From: Tenrec ecaudatus
Taxonomy: Eukaryota > Chordata > Mammalia > Afrosoricida > Tenrecidae
Direction: 5' to 3'
Assembly: GCF_050624435.1 (NCBI RefSeq)
Contig: NC_134531.1
Coordinates: forward strand, 253,470,812 to 253,534,811
DNA: 64,000 nucleotides
Under the pieces are notes generated by a model that was given only the letters and a program-made list of their open reading frames with translations, was not told the origin of the DNA and made no database searches. Shown here in pieces: positions 59,166-64,000 of the stretch (the first letter of the stretch is position 1; each line of letters opens with the position of its first letter). The translations under genes were made by a program, and so were the position numbers.

Positions 59166-60764
59166 AAATTATCAGCACTGGATTAAATCTTGGTGAAAGT
59201 TTCTTCTTGTTATTTCAGAATCCTTTCACACTTACGAATCCTTGGAACCCTAATTTGTAGAGGTTTTATATAAGCATGTATGGAGACATATCTCTTTTTT
59301 TCTTTACTTAATATGAGACTCCACTTCTTTAGTTTGTGTTTCCTTTGCATCGCTACTTCTCAGATGTGTAATATTTACCACGATTCTCTGAAAGATTCCT
59401 GACTCCTTAGCTTCCTGGTACACCTTGATCCCCCAATAAAATTTGCTCAATACTTGGATAAGATAATCTACAAATATCCCACATATATTATAGGCCTGAA
59501 TCTTTAAGGTTCTATCTGAAATGTTCTAATCTTTGCCCGACCATCATCTAACCTGGAGATAAAATTGCCTGTTCATGGGTCTCATCAGTCACTAGGGGGC
59601 TCCCGTCACACACAAATGGCTTTGAACTGACATCTTGCGAACAGCAGTTAAACTTACAGGATGTACTCTTTTCAATACCAATTCAAAAAGCTGCCCTAAT
59701 TCCTGTCAGGTTAGACTCCTCAATTAAATTAATTCTTATCCTACAGGAAAGGATTCTTATGGGGTCTATTTTAGGTCGTGGAAAGCCAGCACAACTGAAA
59801 GGAAAATGACTGTCCTTGAATTTAGACCTTGAAAGCAGCAGTCTGGAGGCCTGTCACTCAAAGCATGATCAAGGACCCAGTAGCAATGATCTGGGAGTAA
59901 GTGGGAAATGTGGGTTCTCAGGCCCCACCCCAGGGCTTTCTGTAGAAGCTCTGTCTTTTGAACAAGGTCCCCAGGTGACCCACATGCACATTATTGTTTG
60001 GGAAACATGACTCCAGCTATCTCGCCTCTCTCATCTCAATCCATTAGGCTTTTACATGTCATTCCTTATGCTGGTCCCCACCTCCAGGAGAAAACAATTA
60101 GCCAGAATTTCCACATAGCTTGGTCTCTTAAAGATGTATATAGCACATTTTGTTTTGCTTTGTATGAGAATGCATTTTTTAGCACTCCCCCCCCACCCCG
60201 AGGCTGTTTGATGGGGGCATTAAGAATGCAATTAAAATGTGCTATTTACTGACAGGTGACATATCGTTCCATGATCAACAAATTTTTCTGACCATCATGA
60301 ACTTCGGCTGGATGGCCTCCAAATACCCTGTGTGTCCCATCAGTTTCAGCAAGGAAAGAAAAGAAAAATCCATCAATTCAGTCAGGAATGTCAGTCTGAG
60401 AGTGCTGACATACAGCCCCTTCACCTCCTCCTGCTCATCTTGAGCGGAACAGCTTATGGTACAGTGACCCATTTCCCTGCTCTTCTCAAGGCTGCCTTCA
60501 TGGGAAAATCACACTGCAGGCTATAAAATACAAGCTTCAATTTATCTTCCCTCTTGCTCCTTGTCCATAAATAACACAAATGCATGCAACATGCGTCTTT
60601 CCTCTTGAGCTAAATGTAAGATCAGCACTTCTCGTACCTTAATGTGTTTTCCTAATTAGCTTTAACATTAAAACCAGCTGCTGCTGCAATGCTGTTCCTG
60701 GGTTTTTTGTTTTTGTTTTTTTTTAACTTTTATAAAGGATTAGAAGATTAATGGATTCATTAGG
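59166..60764. other. Intergenic; weak SINE fragment only
   Basis: A reversed tRNA-like SINE patch may lie near 59595-59670 ('tttgaactgacatcttgcg'). No exon was recognised in the rest. Confidence 0.4.
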
Positions 60765-60975
60765 TGAGCAACAAACCCCTTGGCATGTTGATTCTGACTC
60801 ACGGTGACCCCACAGGACAGAGTAGAATTGCCCCATAGAGTTGCCAGGGCTGTTCATTTTCCCAGAAGCCAATGGTCTCATCTTCCAACGGCAGAGCAAC
60901 TGGTGTGCCCGAACCATAAGCCTTCAAACTTTACAACGAGGTGCTTTAGCCACTGTGCTACCAGAGGTTCTGCAT
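60765..60975 (-). repeat. AfroSINE
   Basis: Reversed copy: 'gttgattctgactcacgg', 'ccccacaggacagagtag', 'ttgccccatagagttgcc', then the reversed head 'gctttagccactgtgctacc'. Confidence 0.85.
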
Positions 60976-61609
60976 ATGGAAACTGAGGGGTTGTTTTTGT
61001 TTTACATTGAGTTCTAAATTGCAGCTCTTTCTCTTCATTTATGTTTTCTGTACTTTTTACATCTTCCCTAACGAAAGCCTTTTAGTTTCAGTCTTACGGA
61101 TAAGCATCCCGAGTTTAAAGTGAAATCATGTCAGCATCCAAATACTAACTACTGAGTCAAGATAAAAGCCAGAGATACACAATCCAAATGTCTCTCTCAG
61201 CTCTCCTATAATCTCTCATATAAGAGAATTTAGCTGTGAGTCAGAGACAACTGTCATTAACTGGCTTTTGATTTCTGGGCAAGTTTTGCGACCTTACTAA
61301 CTAGGAGTTTCTTCATAAATTACCCTGGAATTAAAAACAGTTCTACGTAGTTAACAAAGTGGTTGCGATAATGAGATAACATGTTATATAATCTAGTTTA
61401 AATCCCTGGGTGTGGTTAACATACTCTGATGTTAACCAAAAGGGTGGAGATCCTAGTCTCCCCTGAGGGACCTTGGAAGGAAAGCCTATTGAGCTACTTT
61501 TAAAAATCAGCCTTGCAAATGCGATGGAGTACAGTTCAGCCCTGGCACACACAGGGTTCCCATGTATCAGAGTCAATAGGGCAGCTACTGACTACAGAAT
61601 CTGGGAACC
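60976..61609. other. Intergenic, no recognised feature
   Basis: Nothing nameable beyond a short SINE-tail-like 'gctgtgagtcagagacaac' near 61231. Confidence 0.4.
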
Positions 61610-61800
61610 ATGTCTCAGAGTGGAACTGGATGTGTTGGGCTGCTAACCATAAGGACAGCGATTCGAACGCACCGTGCACTGCATGGAGGACAGGTGGCAC
61701 TTTCTGCTCCAGGAAAGAGTTACAGAAACCCACCGGGGCAGTTCTATCCTGTCCTATGAGGTCACTATGAGTCAGTATTGACTTGATGGCAGTAACTCAT
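61610..61800 (+). repeat. AfroSINE
   Basis: 'gggctgctaaccataagg', 'cagcgattcgaacgcacc', 'ggggcagttctatcctgtcc' and 'cactatgagtcagtattgac' in order. Confidence 0.85.
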
Positions 61801-61819
61801 ATGTATATCAGTTTCTAGA

Positions 61820-62320
61820 CAGATAGAGAGGTGCCAAGTCTGTTCCAACCCATAATGACCCTATGTGCAAGCAGAATGAAACACTGCTTCATCCTGCACC
61901 ATCCTCACAATTGTCACTGTGCTTGACAATTGTGTCGATCCATTTCCTTGAGGGCCTTCCTCTTTTGCACTGTCCCTCTACTGAGGACTGGTCTCTCCTG
62001 ATAACATGTCCAAAATACATTAGATAAGTCCCAATTCTTGTCATCCTTGCTTTTAAGAAGCATTCTGGCTGTACTTCTTCCAAGACAGACTGGTTTATCC
62101 TTTTGGCAATCCATGGTACTTTCAATATTCTTCACCAGCAAAACAATTCAAATGCATCCATTGTTCTTAAGTCTTCCTTTTTCAATGCTGAACTTTCACA
62201 GACATTGGAGGCAATTGCAAATACAATGGCTTAGGTCAGGGATAGCTTAATCCTCAAAGTAATGTCCTTGCTTTTCAATATTCTAAAGAGGTCTTGTGCA
62301 GAAGATTTACCTAATGCAGA
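61820..62320 (-). mobile_element. RTE LINE 3' end
   Basis: Reversed RTE 3' sequence: 'gcaccatcctcacaattg', 'gatccatttccttgagg', 'ataacatgtccaaaatac', 'cttccaagacagactgg', 'gcaatccatggtactttc' and 'gtgcagaagatttaccta'. The 3' end abuts the preceding AfroSINE. Confidence 0.8.
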
Positions 62321-62524
62321 AAATCTTTTTTAAAATGATATATGTGTATGTACAAATAAAGAACAGATAATGTGCTTTTATGTATACAAAAAGGATCACA
62401 CTAGACCATAGTTGTGGAGCTGGGGTCTCATGTTTATGTAAGTCCCTTGTTAGTGATTCTGCAAAATCAAAAACAGAAACATAGTGATTAATACTTTACT
62501 GCATTTAAAATATTTCCTATATAG

Positions 62525-64000
62525 AATCATCCTGGCCCACCAAACCTTGAGGACAATATTCCTGCTCAGAGCAGCCAATCCACAGAGAAGACCATATGAC
62601 TGGCCTCACTATGAGACACAACATCTCTCATTGACCCACAGTCCTACAGGGGACAACACTGGAAACATAGTGTGGGAATTATACCAGAGCTGATTCCACC
62701 ACACCGAGGGAAAATACCAAGGGTGTGCAACAGAGCAGCAAGAGGAACAGAACAAGAAATCCCAAGGGAATGCCAAAATTAGACTCTCATGCCAGGGCTT
62801 GACACCCCATCAAACTCGACTGGAAAACACTCCTAAAGGCCAACATGAAATAACTACAGGCTTTTCTTTTTTGGTTTGTTGTTTTTTTGTCACTGTCTTT
62901 TTGTTGTTGCTTTGTTTTCTTTTGTTGCTTTGTTTTGCTCTGTCTTATTTTTGTTCATGTTATTATCTCTGCTGGTATGTCTAAATAAAGTAGGCTGGGT
63001 GAATAATTTGGAGGAGAAAACAATGGGGCTGATGGTTCTGGGGGGACATGGGAAAGGGGAAGGTGGGAGGAAATGTAGTGGTGTTAACAAACCAAAGGAC
63101 AAGGAAACAACAAGTGATCCAAAACAGTGGTGAGGAGGGTGTAGGAGGCCTGATAGGGCTTGATCAAGGGCAATGTAACCAAGAGGAATTATTGAAACCT
63201 AAATGAAGGCTGAGTGTGATAGTGGGACAAGAGAAAAGTAAAAGGAAATAGAGGAAAGAAGTAGGAGGCAAAGGGCATTTATAGAGATCTAAATAAAGGC
63301 ATGTACATATGTAAATATAGTTATATATGATAATGGGGAAATAGATCTATGTGCATATATTTATAGGTTTAGTACTAAGGTAGTAGATGGAAATTGGACC
63401 TCTACTCAAGTACTCCCTCAATGCAAGACCACTTTGTTCTATTAAACTGGCAATCTATGATGCTCACCTTCCTGACATGATCTCTGAAGACAAATAGGTG
63501 TTTAAACAAATGTGGCAAAGAAAACTGATGGTGTTTGGCTATCAAAAAATATAGCATCTGGGGTCTTAAAGATTTGAAGGTAAACAAGCAGCCATCTAGC
63601 TCAGAAGCAACAAAGCCCACATGGAAGAAGCACACCAGCCTGTGTGATCACGAGGTGTCAAAGGGATCAGGTAACAGGCATCAAAGAACAAAAAATCATA
63701 TCATTGTGAACCCAAGACCCATCTGTAGACAACTGGACATGCCCTTAAAGAAGGGTCACAGGGAGGAGATGAGCCAGTCAGGGTGCAGTGTAGCAACGAT
63801 GAAACACACAACTTTCCTGTAGTTCCTAAATGCTTCTCACCCCCACTATCATGATCCCAATTCTACCTTACAAATCTGGCTAGACCAGAAGATGTACACT
63901 GGTACAGATAGGAACTGGAAACACAGGGAATCCAGGACAGATGATCCCTTCAGAACCAGTGCTGAGAATGGAGATACTGTGAGCGTAAGAGAGGATAAGT
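62525..64000 (+). mobile_element. L1 3' UTR, runs off the window
   Basis: Begins in the 'catcctggcccaccaaacc' block and carries the same ordered UTR as the copies at 12469 and 44212. It is cut by the window edge before its tail. No internal duplication at the 63690 junction. Confidence 0.82.

Overview
This is a stretch of mammalian nuclear DNA, almost certainly from an afrotherian (tenrec, golden mole, elephant-shrew, elephant group). The case rests on about ten tRNA-derived AfroSINE copies whose 3' ends resemble the RTE LINEs found beside them, many copies of a young L1 3' end finishing in a conserved CCTAATAAAATG tail, and 5-bp-duplicated ERVL-type LTRs. I lean towards a small afrotherian such as a tenrec, but the sequence alone does not settle the species. 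There are no operons, CRISPR arrays or bacterial features.

The only clear intact single-copy host gene is an olfactory receptor on the plus strand (6347-7270), closest to the OR5AC subfamily. Its coding exon is preceded by a splice acceptor, as is normal for olfactory receptors. Two processed gene copies are recognisable. One is a broken midkine (MDK) pseudogene on the minus strand (10872-11568). The other is a SERF1-like retrocopy on the minus strand (21894-22375) with an intact 61-codon frame, a poly(A) signal and a 13-bp target duplication.

The most notable element is a complete IAP-like (class II, betaretrovirus-related) endogenous retrovirus on the minus strand, 36241-43088. It has 323-bp LTRs, a 6-bp target duplication, a tRNA-Phe-type primer binding site, gag, dUTPase-protease with G-patch, pol and a polypurine tract. 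Both gag-pro and pro-pol -1 slippery sites are visible. Gag, pro and pol are interrupted by several stops and one frameshift. The short env frame is open: it runs from a leader-like peptide straight into a transmembrane-subunit ectodomain, with the surface subunit missing. The provirus sits inside an L1 3' end belonging to a subfamily with a tandemly duplicated 3' UTR segment.

Layout: 1-6 kb holds a solo LTR and L1 fragments. 6-7.3 kb holds the olfactory receptor. 8.8-16 kb holds a nested LTR, L1s and the MDK pseudogene. 17.4-18.8 kb is an ERVL pol fossil. 20-28 kb is mostly unique sequence with AfroSINEs, the SERF1 retrocopy and a GC-rich block. 28.6-31.4 kb holds LTRs with L1 insertions. 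35.3-43.7 kb is the L1 split by the provirus. 44-53 kb is dense L1 and RTE. 53.6-58.4 kb holds RTE LINEs, one with a 5' inversion and one hosting an L1 tail that carries a 3' transduction. 58.7-64 kb holds SINEs, a MER5A-like piece, RTE and a last L1 running off the end. Relative ages can be read from the nesting: old L1 and RTE first, then ERVL LTRs, then young L1 tails, then the provirus. All assignments were made by eye, without database searches.
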